The position numbers were made by a program, and so were the translations under genes. Source: Trinickia violacea (GTDB lineage Bacteria; Pseudomonadota; Gammaproteobacteria; Burkholderiales; Burkholderiaceae). Taken from it: a stretch of 64,000 bases of DNA. Location of the stretch: positions 1-64,000 of the forward strand of contig NZ_CP040077.1 of NCBI RefSeq assembly GCF_005280735.1. The letters are read 5' to 3'. Within the stretch, counting starts at the first letter, position 1, and each line of letters starts with the position of its first letter. Of this stretch, positions 1 through 9,099 are shown piece after piece. The notes beneath the pieces were generated by a model, which saw nothing but the letters and a program-made list of their open reading frames with translations, was not told where the DNA came from and did not search any database.

Positions 1-1029
1 ATGTACGAGCGCTCGAAGCTCAACCCCGTGCTGACGTTCGACAACTTCGTCACCGGCAAGGCGAACCAGCTCGCACGCGCGGCGGCGATCCAGGTCGCGG
101 ACAACCCGGGCATCTCCTACAACCCGCTCTTCCTGTACGGCGGCGTGGGCCTCGGCAAGACTCACCTGATCCACGCGATCGGCAACCAATTGCTGATGGA
201 CAAGGCGGGCGCACGGATTCGCTACATCCACGCGGAACAATACGTGTCCGACGTCGTGAAGGCCTACCAGCGCAAAGCGTTCGACGATTTCAAGCGCTAC
301 TACCACTCGCTCGATCTGCTGCTCATCGACGATATTCAGTTCTTCTCGGGCAAGTCGCGCACGCAAGAGGAATTCTTCTACGCGTTCGAGGCGCTCGTCG
401 CGAACAAGGCGCAGGTGATCATCACGAGCGATACCTACCCGAAGGAAATCTCGGGTATCGACGATCGCCTGATCTCGCGCTTCGACTCCGGCCTGACCGT
501 TGCGATCGAGCCGCCCGAACTGGAGATGCGCGTGGCGATTCTGATGCGCAAGGCGGCGTCCGAGGGAGTGAGCTTGTCCGAGGACGTCGCGTTCTTCGTC
601 GCGAAGCATTTGCGCTCGAACGTGCGCGAACTCGAAGGCGCGCTGCGCAAGATCCTCGCGTACTCGAAGTTCCACGGCCGCGAGATCTCGATCGAGCTCA
701 CGAAAGAAGCGCTGAAAGACCTGCTGACCGTTCAGAACCGGCAGATTTCGGTCGAAAACATTCAGAAGACGGTCGCCGACTTTTACAACATCAAAGTCGC
801 CGACATGTATTCGAAGAAGCGTCCGGCGAACATCGCGCGGCCGCGGCAGATCGCGATGTATCTCGCGAAGGAGTTGACGCAGAAGAGCTTGCCGGAGATC
901 GGCGAGCTGTTCGGCGGGCGCGATCACACCACCGTGCTGCACGCGGTGCGCAAGATCGCCGACGAACGCAGCAAGGACGCGCAGTTGAATCACGAGTTGC
1001 ACGTGCTCGAGCAAACGTTAAAGGGCTAA
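1..1029 (+). CDS. dnaA: Chromosomal replication initiator DnaA (5' end outside window)
   Basis: DnaA binds DnaA boxes at oriC, melts the origin and loads the helicase. The visible 342 residues hold domain III from its first strand (LNPVLTFDNFV), the Walker A motif GGVGLGKTH near residues 47-55, Walker B LLLIDDIQFF near residues 104-113, and the domain IV DNA-binding signature GGRDHTTVLHAVRKI near residues 305-319. Full-length relatives are about 450-550 residues, so the N-terminal DnaB-binding domain and linker lie upstream of the window. The ATG at base 1 is therefore an internal Met codon, not the start. dnaN and gyrB follow on the same strand in the classical order. Identity is certain; only the 5' boundary is missing. 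Confidence 0.98.
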   Translation: MYERSKLNPVLTFDNFVTGKANQLARAAAIQVADNPGISYNPLFLYGGVGLGKTHLIHAIGNQLLMDKAGARIRYIHAEQYVSDVVKAYQRKAFDDFKRYYHSLDLLLIDDIQFFSGKSRTQEEFFYAFEALVANKAQVIITSDTYPKEISGIDDRLISRFDSGLTVAIEPPELEMRVAILMRKAASEGVSLSEDVAFFVAKHLRSNVRELEGALRKILAYSKFHGREISIELTKEALKDLLTVQNRQISVENIQKTVADFYNIKVADMYSKKRPANIARPRQIAMYLAKELTQKSLPEIGELFGGRDHTTVLHAVRKIADERSKDAQLNHELHVLEQTLKG

Positions 1030-1364
1030 ACCGCTCGTCCCCCGAAATTGGGCATTTGGACATCTGTTTGTTTCGCGAAACGACCCAATCTTAAGGGGGC
1101 GGTTCCGTTTTCAGGCACAATATAGGTTTAACCGCCCAGCCGCCGCGGGCGGGTTTCGCGATTCTCCAGACAAATCCGATTCTTTGGCCGGATGAGGGCC
1201 TGGACGGGCGCGAGACGGAAAGCGGCGAGACGCGGCGGTGCGTGGGCGGGGGCGCCGGCGCCGCGCGTCAAGCAGGATCAAGCAAGGACCGAGCAGGACC
1301 CAGCAGGAAGTCACCAAAGCTGCCGAGCGAGGCGCGCAGGCCGTCACATCAACGAAGGAACCCT
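1030..1364. other. dnaA-dnaN intergenic region
   Basis: This 335-base spacer contains no convincing gene. I see no match to the DnaA-box consensus TTATCCACA here, so I do not call an origin in it. A pyrimidine-purine stretch around 1110-1135 (TTTTCAGGCACAATATAGG) could be a weak promoter for dnaN, but this is only a visual guess. Confidence 0.5.
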
Positions 1365-2468
1365 ATGCAACTGGTCAAGACCGAACGAGATAACCTCCTT
1401 AGGCCGCTGCAAACCGTAAGCGGCATAGTCGAACGCCGCCACACGTTGCCGATCCTCGCCAATCTGCTGATCACCAAGAACGGCCCCGACGTGTCGTTCT
1501 TGTCCACGGACCTCGAACTCCAGATCACCACCCGCGCCGATTTCGGCGTCGGCGGCGAATCGGTCGCCACCACGGTGGCGGCGCGCAAGCTGCTCGACAT
1601 CCTGCGCGCGATGCCCGACGGCCAGGTGAGCCTGACCCTCTCCGATAAACGCCTGACCGTGCAATCCGGCAAGAGCCGCTTTGCCCTTCAGACGCTTGCC
1701 GCAGACGAGTTCCCGACCGTGGCCCACGCCAAAGACTTCGGCGCGAACCTGTCGGTTCCGCAGAAGACCTTCCGCCAGCTGCTCGGCATGGTGCACTTCG
1801 CGATGGCGCAGCAGGACATCCGCTACTACCTGAACGGGATGCTGCTCGTCGTGGACGGCGGCACGCTGATGGCGGTCGCCACCGACGGCCACCGGCTCGC
1901 GTTTTCGTCGATGAAGATCGACGGCGACTTCCCGCGGCAGGAAGTGATCATTCCGCGCAAGACGATTCTCGAGCTGCAGCGCCTGCTCGAAGACATCGAC
2001 GACACGCTGAAGATCGACATTGCGCCCACGCAGGTCAAGTTCACGTTCGGCCAGGTCGAGCTGGTGTCGAAGCTCGTCGAAGGCAAGTTCCCCGACTTCC
2101 AGCGCGTGATCCCGAAGTCGCACAAGAACACGTTCCTGATCGGCCGCGATGAACTGCAGCGTTCGCTGCAGCGCGCGGCGATTCTCACGTCCGACAAGTT
2201 CAAGGGCGTGCGCTGCATCATCGAGCCCGGCCAGCTCAAGATCATGTCGACCAACGCGGATCAGGAAGAGGCGCAGGAAGAACTGGAAATCGCCTACCAG
2301 GGCGACATCGTCGACATGGGGTTCAACGTCACGTATCTGCTCGACGTGCTCGCGAACCTGAAGGTCGACATGCTGCAAGTGAGCGTCGGCGACGCGAGCT
2401 CCAGCGCCCTCATCACCATTCCCGAGAACGACGAGTTCAAGTATGTGGTGATGCCAATGCGCATTTGA
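1365..2468 (+). CDS. dnaN: DNA polymerase III beta subunit (sliding clamp)
   Basis: DnaN forms the ring-shaped clamp that tethers DNA polymerase III to DNA and also binds other replication and repair partners. The start MQLVKTERDNLL follows an AAGGAA ribosome-binding sequence at 1355-1360. An in-frame upstream extension is possible but would begin in low-complexity sequence without homology, so it is rejected. The protein is 367 residues, matching the family length. It shows family landmarks: the RRHTLPILANLL segment, the middle-domain TDGHRLA motif, and the C-terminal VMPMRI tail that forms part of the partner-binding pocket. It sits between dnaA and gyrB on the same strand, and a hairpin with a T-run follows it. 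Confidence 0.98.
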   Translation: MQLVKTERDNLLRPLQTVSGIVERRHTLPILANLLITKNGPDVSFLSTDLELQITTRADFGVGGESVATTVAARKLLDILRAMPDGQVSLTLSDKRLTVQSGKSRFALQTLAADEFPTVAHAKDFGANLSVPQKTFRQLLGMVHFAMAQQDIRYYLNGMLLVVDGGTLMAVATDGHRLAFSSMKIDGDFPRQEVIIPRKTILELQRLLEDIDDTLKIDIAPTQVKFTFGQVELVSKLVEGKFPDFQRVIPKSHKNTFLIGRDELQRSLQRAAILTSDKFKGVRCIIEPGQLKIMSTNADQEEAQEELEIAYQGDIVDMGFNVTYLLDVLANLKVDMLQVSVGDASSSALITIPENDEFKYVVMPMRI

Positions 2469-2490
2469 CGCGGCCAACAATAAGAACACA

Positions 2491-2522
2491 CCAAGGGGCG
2501 CAGCGCCCCTTTGGCGTTTTTA
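2491..2522 (+). terminator. Intrinsic terminator after dnaN
   Basis: CCAAGGGGCG and CGCCCCTTTGG form a GC-rich hairpin with one bulged T, followed by CGTTTTTA. It lies 22 bases after the dnaN stop and about 70 bases before gyrB, so gyrB probably also has its own promoter. Confidence 0.75.
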
Positions 2523-2594
2523 TGTGCCCTTCGCGATTCTCGAAAGCAGTCCCGAGCAGTAACGCAGCAGTGAATGCAGAACCGGAAAAATCCC

Positions 2595-5066
2595 ATGAGT
2601 GAACAGCAAAATACGCAACCCGACAACAGCTACGGCGCCTCGTCCATTCAGATCCTCGAAGGTCTGGAGGCGGTGCGCAAGCGGCCGGGGATGTACATCG
2701 GCGACACGTCGGACGGCACCGGCCTGCATCACCTCGTATTCGAAGTGCTCGACAACTCCATCGACGAAGCGCTTGCTGGGCACTGCAACGACATCCACGT
2801 GATCATCCACGCGGATAACTCGATTTCCGTGACCGACAACGGCCGCGGCATCCCGACCGACGTCAAGCTCGACGACAAGCACGACCCGAAGCGCAGCGCC
2901 GCCGAAATCGCGATGACCGAGTTGCACGCGGGCGGCAAGTTCAATCAGAACAGCTACAAGGTGTCGGGCGGCCTGCACGGCGTGGGCGTGTCGTGCGTGA
3001 ACGCGCTTTCCAGCTGGCTGCGTCTCACTGTGCGCCGCAACGGCAAGAAGCACTTCATCGAATTCCACCGCGGCGACGTGCAGAACCGCGTGCTCGAGGA
3101 AGTGAACGGCGAGCAAACGTCGCCGATGCTTGTGACCGGCGACACCGAAAACCGCGGCACCGAAGTGCACTTCATGGCCGACGTGACGATTTTCGGCACC
3201 GTCGAATACCACTACGACATTCTCGCGAAGCGGATTCGCGAGCTGTCGTTCCTCAATAACGGCGTGCGGATTCGCTTGACCGACCAGCGTTCGGGCAAGG
3301 AAGACGATTTCGCGTTCGTCGGCGGCGTGAAGGGCTTCGTCGAATACATCAACAAGACGAAGACCGTGCTGCACCCGACGATTTTTCACATCATCGGCGA
3401 GAAGGACGGCGTGAGCGTCGAAGTGGCGATGCAGTGGAACGACAGCTACAACGAGAACGTGCTGTGCTTCACGAACAACATTCCGCAGCGTGACGGCGGC
3501 ACCCACCTGACCGGCCTGCGTGCGGCGATGACGCGCGTCATCAACAAGTACATCGCCGATCATGAGATTGCGAAGAAGGCAAAGGTCGAGACCTCGGGCG
3601 ACGACATGCGCGAAGGACTTTCGTGCGTGCTGTCGGTGAAGGTGCCCGAGCCGAAGTTCAGCTCGCAGACGAAGGACAAGCTCGTGTCGTCGGAAGTGCG
3701 CGCGCCGGTGGAGGAAGTGGTCGCGAAGGCGCTGGAGGAGTTCCTGCTCGAGACGCCGAACGACGCGAAGATCATCTGCGGGAAGATCGTCGATGCGGCG
3801 CGTGCGCGCGACGCGGCGCGCAAGGCGCGCGAGATGACGCGTCGCAAGGGCGTGCTCGATGGCGTCGGCTTGCCGGGCAAGCTCGCGGATTGCCAGGAGA
3901 AGGACCCGGCGAAGTCGGAGATCTATATCGTCGAGGGCGACTCGGCGGGCGGCTCGGCCAAGCAGGGGCGCGACCGCAAGTTCCAGGCGATTCTGCCGCT
4001 GCGCGGCAAGGTGCTGAACGTCGAGAAGGCGCGGTACGACAAGTTGCTGTCGTCCGAGCAGATCGTGACGCTGATTACCGCGCTCGGCTGCGGGATCGGC
4101 AAGGAAGACTACAACCTCGACAAGCTACGCTATCACCGCATCATCATCATGACCGACGCGGACGTCGACGGCGCGCACATCCGGACGCTGCTGTTGACGT
4201 TCTTCTATCGGCAGATGCCGGAGATGATCGAGCGCGGGTACATCTATATCGCGCAGCCGCCGCTTTATAAGGTCAAGGCCGGCAAGGACGAGCGGTATCT
4301 GAAGGATTCGGCGGAGTTGAACGCGCACATGCTGCGCTTGGCGCTGCAGGGCTCGGAGCTCGTGGCGAGCGAAGGGGCGGCGCCGATTGCCGGGGATGCG
4401 CTCGGTGAGCTTGCGCGGTCGTATTTGCTCGCGCAGGCGGTGGTGGAGCGCTTGAGCCGGCTCTATGACGAGAACTCGCTCGAAGCGGTGATGGATGGCG
4501 TGGCGATCGATCTGTCGAGCGAGGCATCCACGGAGGCTTCGGCCAAGGCTTTGGAAGCGGCGTTGCGCAATGACCCGCTTAAGCCCGAGGTCAGCGTGTA
4601 TCCGATGTATGACGCGGTGCGTGAGCTGCGTTCGCTGCGTGTCGAGCGCCGGCATCACGGCAACGTGAAGGTTTCTGTCATCGATGAAGAGTTCTTGCTG
4701 ACGGCGGATTATCAGCAGCTTTTGAATACGGCGAATACGTTCAAGGGGCTGATTGGCGCTGGGGCGTTGATCAAGCGCGGTGAGCGGAGTATGGCTGTCG
4801 GCGATTTCAAGAGCGCGATGAAGTGGCTGATTGCGGATGCCGAGCGGAATGTTTCCAAGCAGCGGTATAAGGGGCTTGGCGAGATGAACCCCGAGCAGCT
4901 TTGGGAGACGACGATGGATCCCAGCGTGCGCCGACTGCTCCGCGTGCAGATCGAGGATGCGATTGCGGCGGATGGGATCTTTACGACGCTCATGGGCGAT
5001 GAGGTGGAGCCGCGTAGGGCGTTTATCGAGTCGAATGCGTTGCGGGCGGGGAATATTGATGTTTGA
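2595..5066 (+). CDS. gyrB: DNA gyrase subunit B
   Basis: GyrB is the ATPase half of gyrase, which introduces negative supercoils together with GyrA. The chosen start is MSEQQNTQPDN. An ATG 21 bases earlier is in frame, but the shorter form fits the family better. The 823-residue protein has the GHKL ATPase motifs (DNSIDEALAGH and DNGRGIPTD), the TOPRIM block EGDSAGGSAKQGRDRKFQ, the metal-binding DADVDGAHIRTLLLTFFYRQ region and the C-terminal QRYKGLGEMNPEQLWETTMDP signature. It contains the extra domain between TOPRIM and tail found in Gram-negative GyrB, consistent with its length (E. coli 804). Codon use drifts to slightly lower GC toward the 3' end. Confidence 0.98.
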   Translation: MSEQQNTQPDNSYGASSIQILEGLEAVRKRPGMYIGDTSDGTGLHHLVFEVLDNSIDEALAGHCNDIHVIIHADNSISVTDNGRGIPTDVKLDDKHDPKRSAAEIAMTELHAGGKFNQNSYKVSGGLHGVGVSCVNALSSWLRLTVRRNGKKHFIEFHRGDVQNRVLEEVNGEQTSPMLVTGDTENRGTEVHFMADVTIFGTVEYHYDILAKRIRELSFLNNGVRIRLTDQRSGKEDDFAFVGGVKGFVEYINKTKTVLHPTIFHIIGEKDGVSVEVAMQWNDSYNENVLCFTNNIPQRDGGTHLTGLRAAMTRVINKYIADHEIAKKAKVETSGDDMREGLSCVLSVKVPEPKFSSQTKDKLVSSEVRAPVEEVVAKALEEFLLETPNDAKIICGKIVDAARARDAARKAREMTRRKGVLDGVGLPGKLADCQEKDPAKSEIYIVEGDSAGGSAKQGRDRKFQAILPLRGKVLNVEKARYDKLLSSEQIVTLITALGCGIGKEDYNLDKLRYHRIIIMTDADVDGAHIRTLLLTFFYRQMPEMIERGYIYIAQPPLYKVKAGKDERYLKDSAELNAHMLRLALQGSELVASEGAAPIAGDALGELARSYLLAQAVVERLSRLYDENSLEAVMDGVAIDLSSEASTEASAKALEAALRNDPLKPEVSVYPMYDAVRELRSLRVERRHHGNVKVSVIDEEFLLTADYQQLLNTANTFKGLIGAGALIKRGERSMAVGDFKSAMKWLIADAERNVSKQRYKGLGEMNPEQLWETTMDPSVRRLLRVQIEDAIAADGIFTTLMGDEVEPRRAFIESNALRAGNIDV

Positions 5067-5070
5067 GGGT

Positions 5071-5138
5071 GGGTGTAGATAGCCTCATAACCTGAGAACC
5101 TGGGGCCCATAAGTCGAGAAACTTATGGGTCTTTTCTA
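5071..5138 (+). terminator. gyrB terminator; first copy of a duplicated flanking sequence
   Basis: CCCATAAGT and ACTTATGGG form a 9-bp stem with a six-base loop, followed by TCTTTTC, five bases after the gyrB stop. The whole 68-base block, including the leader GATAGCCTCATAACCTGAGA, recurs in the same orientation at 8948-9013 with few changes. The two copies bracket about 3.8 kb of atypical sequence. Confidence 0.8.
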
Positions 5139-6068
5139 TTGGCAGCTCTCAATCGTTCCTCGATACATTGAGCAGTGTCTACGCCATTCAGGCGGAGGAG
5201 GCGTCGGGCTCACGGCCAACAGTCCACGCAGGACCGAGACCGGCCGGTAGAGGTTTCCATTGATTTACCGTAGCGTACTTACGCGCGTTTGCGTTTGAAG
5301 TCGGGTGTATCTGTGCTCTTGAGGCGGGTCTCTGGGTGGAGCAGGTAGCCGTTTGTGGGTATCCACTTACGAAACCGCACTTTCCAAATAGTGGCAATTT
5401 TCGCCTTACTTTTGTCTGTCACGCCCATACACAAAACCTACAGTTGCCAATGTTGCCCATGGTAATGGGGGGCGGAAACTCAGAAGCTTTTAGACGGATA
5501 GGCTTGTGATGAGTTTTCGACGCCTCCGCCAATGGCGGTCTAGTTACGCGCGACGTTTGCGGTCAGCAAGGCACTCGACCACCCGGCTGTGTCAGCAGGT
5601 ATTTGTCCGTGCTAAAGCACGGCACAGGGACACTTGTCCCTGAAAATCGCGCCGCGAGTTCCTGCCGGTTGCCTCGGGTCTAAAGCGGACGCATCGATTC
5701 GCTTTGTAGCCCCGCTTCTATTTAATCAAGCTTACCCGAGCAAAGGAGATAGCTATGCATTGAATGCACTTAGGTATCCTTTCTGTTTCGGCTGTTGTGC
5801 TTTCTTTTAGCGCACAGAGCCGCCGGGTAGCTTGACGCGCGTAGCAAGTTCACAGTGCTCGCGAGCGTCTTGGCCGGTAGCGCGGGCGGCGACAGCGATG
5901 CAACGAGTTCCATCGTTGGCAACGATACGGCTTCGCCGATGTCGGCAGGCACGAGCAGGACGCTTAAACCGGTCACGGTACGCTCTCTCTAGCTAACAAA
6001 CGAGCCGCAGGCGGGTCGACCAATTGGGCGTCGCGGCACGATTAGTTGCATGCTCAATGGAGGTTGTT
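5139..6068. other. 930-base region without an intact gene
   Basis: No intact gene is visible. Around 5741-5830 there is an AAAGGAG ribosome-binding sequence followed by ATG CAT TGA and at once by a second ATG encoding MHLGILSVSAVVLSFSAQ, which looks like a signal peptide and stops after 23 codons. A further open stretch in another frame continues to about 5991. This resembles a decayed gene for a small exported protein. Base composition is lower in GC than gyrB. Confidence 0.4.
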
Positions 6069-6845
6069 ATGAACCGCAATATGAAGTGTTGGCGACTCAT
6101 CCTCGCTTTGGCCACCGTTGCAACTCTCATTGGCTCAAGTCACGGGGTACTCGCTCAGCAGAATCAAGATATTGTGCCGCCGCAGCAGCTAGTTGACGGG
6201 AAGAGCTATAGCGACTGGTCTGCTGCGTGGTGGCAGTGGTTGCTGGCAATACCCTACGGGGCACCACGTCCGAATCCGGCCGGTTATCAGACTGGAGCGT
6301 ATTGTCAAGTCAATCAGTCCGGGTCAGTATGGTTCCTAACAGGCCCCAACCCTAACCCAGGGGCGAATTTGACCGAGCAGTGCACGGTGCCGGCTGGGCA
6401 GTACATCCTTCTGCCGATTATTAACGCGGATTGCTCTACCTACGAACTGCCCGCAGGCGTCTATTCGCAACAATCAAACCCAACCGGGCCAGGCTGCTCA
6501 ACTGAAGGTGACTGTCGCAAGTGCGCTAGCAATAACATAGACCTAGTCACCGCCGTGACTGCCTCGATTGACAATGTAGCGGTGAGCAATCTGCAAACAT
6601 TCCGTGTGCAGTCGCCGTTCTTTCAATTCTCGGTACCGGATAAGAATTTCTTCGCTACCGACACACCCCCGCTGTCAGGTGCTGGTTCAGGCATGGCAGT
6701 GAGCGATGGATACTGGCTGATGATAAAGCCGCTTTCCTCCGGTATTCACACGATACACATAAACGGCACCATTACTTTTCCGACTTTCAGCTTCACGGAA
6801 GATGTCACGTTCCAAATTACGGTGGCCAAGCCTGAATCTAAATAA
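6069..6845 (+). CDS. Secreted Trp/Cys-containing protein of unknown function
   Basis: The start is set by GGAGG at 6059-6063, five bases before ATG; two earlier in-frame ATGs lack this spacing. The 258-residue product opens with a clear Sec signal peptide (MNRNMKCWRLILALATVATL, cleavage probably after GVLAQ). The mature part begins with a Trp-rich motif YSDWSAAWWQWLLAIP, then a GxYCQVNQSGSVWFLTG block, several Cys (including a CSTEGDCRKC cluster) and ends in a beta-rich stretch. The Trp motif plus the Cys/Asn-Gln block suggests an extracellular beta-sandwich fold that recurs in bacterial exported proteins, but I know of no function. Its lower GC and position inside a repeat-flanked islet suggest acquisition by transfer. 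Confidence 0.8.
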   Translation: MNRNMKCWRLILALATVATLIGSSHGVLAQQNQDIVPPQQLVDGKSYSDWSAAWWQWLLAIPYGAPRPNPAGYQTGAYCQVNQSGSVWFLTGPNPNPGANLTEQCTVPAGQYILLPIINADCSTYELPAGVYSQQSNPTGPGCSTEGDCRKCASNNIDLVTAVTASIDNVAVSNLQTFRVQSPFFQFSVPDKNFFATDTPPLSGAGSGMAVSDGYWLMIKPLSSGIHTIHINGTITFPTFSFTEDVTFQITVAKPESK

Positions 6846-6848
6846 GTT

Positions 6849-7151
6849 GTGAGAATTGAACGCCGCAATCCCTCACTTTGTGAGCGGGAGCTTGCAGGCA
6901 TGCTTGCACGTGCATTCGACCAGGACCCTATCGCGCGTTACGTTCTTCCGGATGACGCAGTACGAAGACATCGGCTGGTGCCCGTCTACCGACTCGACCT
7001 GCGCGTCTTCGCTCGATGTGGACGGGTGTTCTCGGATGAGGCGCGTAGCGCGGCGGCGCTTTGGTTACCGCAGGGCACGGCGGGTACAGCACCGTGCGCT
7101 CCAGTGATTGAACACGAACAAATAAATCACTGCTCGTCGTCATCATCGTAG
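6849..7151 (+). pseudogene. Truncated GNAT-family acetyltransferase remnant
   Basis: A GTG-initiated reading frame of 100 codons begins three bases after the preceding gene. Residues about 12-78 (ELAGMLARAFDQDPIARYVL, then the Arg-rich YRLDLR and SDEARSAAALWLPQGTAG segments) resemble the N-terminal third of GNAT acetyltransferases. The acetyl-CoA-binding core that should follow is absent, and the last 20 residues are unrelated and run into the 3' end of the gene on the other strand. It is best read as a 3'-truncated relic. Family assignment rests on recalled similarity and is moderately sure. Confidence 0.5.
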
Positions 7152-7435
7152 CGATGCTTGTACCAGCCTCTATGCCGGCCGTTGTCGTGCCATCGACGCT
7201 CTTCCCAGTATCCGCCTGGATAGCCGTAAACGACCGGTGCCGGCGCGTAGACTACGGGCGGACGCGCTTCGTAGACAACCGGAGGCGGTGGTGCTTCGTA
7301 GACAACTGGAGGCGGCGCCACATAGACGGGTGCCGGAGCACCGAAATAAACGCCAACGTCCACGTGGGCCAGAGCAGCACTGGACGCACACGCGGCAGAT
7401 ATTCCCAACACGGATAAAATGAATGCGCGTTTCAT
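7127..7435 (-). CDS. Small secreted PXPV/YEAPPP-repeat protein
   Basis: The 102-residue product starts MKRAFILSVLGISAACASSA, a Sec signal peptide ending ALAH. The mature chain is built of short proline-tyrosine repeats (APAPVYVAPPPVVYEAPPPP and variants) and ends in a charged, Trp-containing tail WHDNGRHRGWYKHRYDDDDE. This architecture is common in Burkholderiales exported proteins of unknown function. The frame is open about 260 bases further upstream, but the signal peptide and a GAGA sequence before this ATG decide the start. It is transcribed against the flanking genes and is probably monocistronic. Confidence 0.8.
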   Translation of the reverse strand: MKRAFILSVLGISAACASSAALAHVDVGVYFGAPAPVYVAPPPVVYEAPPPPVVYEARPPVVYAPAPVVYGYPGGYWEERRWHDNGRHRGWYKHRYDDDDEQ

Positions 7436-7865
7436 GATGTTCTCGGTACAAATCCGGCAGTTTGCCAAGGCGGTCCTGTACATCCCCCGAAATTGCATAG
7501 TAGGTGGGCGACAGCCGGACAGGTGAAACCGGCGCTTCTCTCCCGTAACCGTTTGTAAACGAAACCGGGGGGCGCCCGCCAATCCGCATCGCGTCTGTTC
7601 CAAGTGGAATGTCGGTTGCGGCGTTGAAAGTCGCCACACACCGCGCAATGAAACGGCTGCGTGAACTGTTCCGGCAGCGAGGTAATCAATCATCACCCGG
7701 ACTTCCGACCTGACTCACGCTTTGGTCGCAGGACATCAAAGCCAAATGGCACATCGCGATGCACCCGCCGAAGCGTCGAGCCTTGACGAAGAGTTGCCCA
7801 GTTCGCCAGTGGTGCTCTGACGCTATCCGCCGTTGTCCGGGAAATGCACTCGCGCATGAGGGCAT
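7436..7865. other. 430-base region without a gene
   Basis: I see no supported coding sequence, RNA or repeat between the PXPV protein gene and the end of the glycine-zipper gene. The part next to 7435 must contain the promoter of the PXPV gene. Confidence 0.5.
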
Positions 7866-8564
7866 CTATGAAGCGCTCAGCGATTCGCCATATGCGTGTA
7901 CATGCTCGCCAACCTGAACAGGCGGCTGCGTGTCGTAGTTGAAGTTTCGATAGCTGCCGTCCTGCATTCTGACCTGCACTTGGTACGTGGTCGCCTTGCG
8001 TACGGCATGTTCGATGCCGTTACCGGCAAGCCCGCCTCCCACGGCTCCCGCTATGGTTGCCAGAACGCGACCACGTCCTTGGCCAACCTGGTTGCCCAGC
8101 AACCCGCCTGCGACCGCCCCGCCGACTGCGCCAAGCCCCGTGGTCGGCTCTTGCGACTGCACTGGGTTAATGGAGACCACCTCGCCTGAATTGGGGTCGA
8201 CCACAACGGGGCGAGGCGCCGCAGGTTGGGGGGCCTCCCGGGATGTGTCGTCGTTCGCATACCTGGGCGCCGATGCAGACGCATTGCGATAGCGGTGGTG
8301 AACATGTGATTCGCTCGTCGCGATAGCGGGTATGCCTTGCTGCTCAGAGGATAGATGCACAGAACTGAGTGGCGCACTAGCAGGCTGTCCGACGACCGCT
8401 GCGGTTTGAGCCAGCGGCGCGGTTACCGCGTGAGACGACGGAAGGAGGCCGGTCATTGCGGCAATGCCGGTGGCACTGGCGAGCATGACGGCAACGGCGG
8501 CTCCCGCAACCAGGGGATGAATGCGGTTACGTTGGGGCAAATCGGAGGGGAGGTTCGAGTTCAT
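7866..8564 (-). CDS. Glycine-zipper 2TM domain envelope protein
   Basis: The start MNSNLPSDLPQRNRIHPLVA has GGAG seven bases upstream. The 232-residue product has an N-terminal transmembrane segment (LVAGAAVAVMLASATGIAAM, residues about 17-36), a low-complexity Ala/Ser/Pro linker, then the glycine zipper GLGAVGGAVAGGLLGNQVGQ and a second Gly-rich stretch AGAVGGGLAGN (residues about 142-185). It ends in a small beta domain (YQVQVRMQDGSYRNFNYDTQ). This matches the Rickettsia 17-kDa/SlyB-like family of envelope-stability proteins, here anchored by a membrane helix and not by a lipid. The precise role is unknown. Confidence 0.85.
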   Translation of the reverse strand: MNSNLPSDLPQRNRIHPLVAGAAVAVMLASATGIAAMTGLLPSSHAVTAPLAQTAAVVGQPASAPLSSVHLSSEQQGIPAIATSESHVHHRYRNASASAPRYANDDTSREAPQPAAPRPVVVDPNSGEVVSINPVQSQEPTTGLGAVGGAVAGGLLGNQVGQGRGRVLATIAGAVGGGLAGNGIEHAVRKATTYQVQVRMQDGSYRNFNYDTQPPVQVGEHVHAYGESLSAS

Positions 8565-9099
8565 GGCTGGCTCCGTGGTGTTTGCCTGCAAGAACGCCGG
8601 CACCATCGAACCCGTGCACCCGATAACTGTGAGATGTGTAAGCAACTGTAGTCTTCGACCGTCCGGAAGGCTTCTGCTGGCCGCGTCGAGCTGATTTCAC
8701 TTGCTCGCGCAATTCATTAAGATTGCTTTATCCGACAGGCAATTTTTGAGCGCCCCCTTGCGGACAATGAAAACGCGTAGTGATGGGATAGCTTCATTTC
8801 TAAAGCCTCAGCCACTCTGCATTCGAGCAGCCCGAGGCAGGGAATTCCCAGCTTATGCGCGGTGCTTTCTCACATTAAGCGTGCGAATCGGCTGGAGTGG
8901 CGTGTCCAGCAAGGCAAAGTTTCTCAAGTTTTGTATCCGTCTACAGCGGGTGGAGATAGCCTCATAACCTGAGAAAAAAGACCCATAAGTTGAGAAACTT
9001 ACGGGTCTTTTTTATCGATAGTTCAGGCTCACGGATAATCCATCAACGCTCAGGACCGGTTCGTATCCGCATCGCCGGTGTGATTACGCTGCGGAGCCT
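8565..9099. other. Intergenic region containing the second flanking repeat
   Basis: No convincing gene is seen. The open frame at 8701-8967 has no family resemblance or ribosome-binding site. The region ends with the second copy of the gyrB-terminator block. Confidence 0.5.
8948..9013 (+). repeat. Second copy of the gyrB-terminator block, a strong bidirectional terminator
   Basis: GATAGCCTCATAACCTGAGA is followed by an A-tract, then GACCCATAAGT-TGAGAA-ACTTACGGGTC and a T-tract. The A and T tracts extend the stem to about 17 bp with a single mismatch, which gives a terminator working on both strands. The sequence matches 5071-5138 in order and orientation. This copy has the longer, better stem and may be the original gyrB terminator, displaced by an insertion. 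Confidence 0.75.

Noticed and set aside
1030..1364. Possible origin of replication between dnaA and dnaN
   Set aside because: No DnaA-box consensus sequence was seen. In this group the origin usually lies on the other side of dnaA, outside the window.
5188..5397. 69-codon minus-strand frame after gyrB
   Set aside because: No ribosome-binding site, no recognisable motif, and it lies in a decayed region.
8701..8967. 88-codon plus-strand frame before the second terminator copy
   Set aside because: No family resemblance, no start signal, and it runs into the duplicated terminator block.
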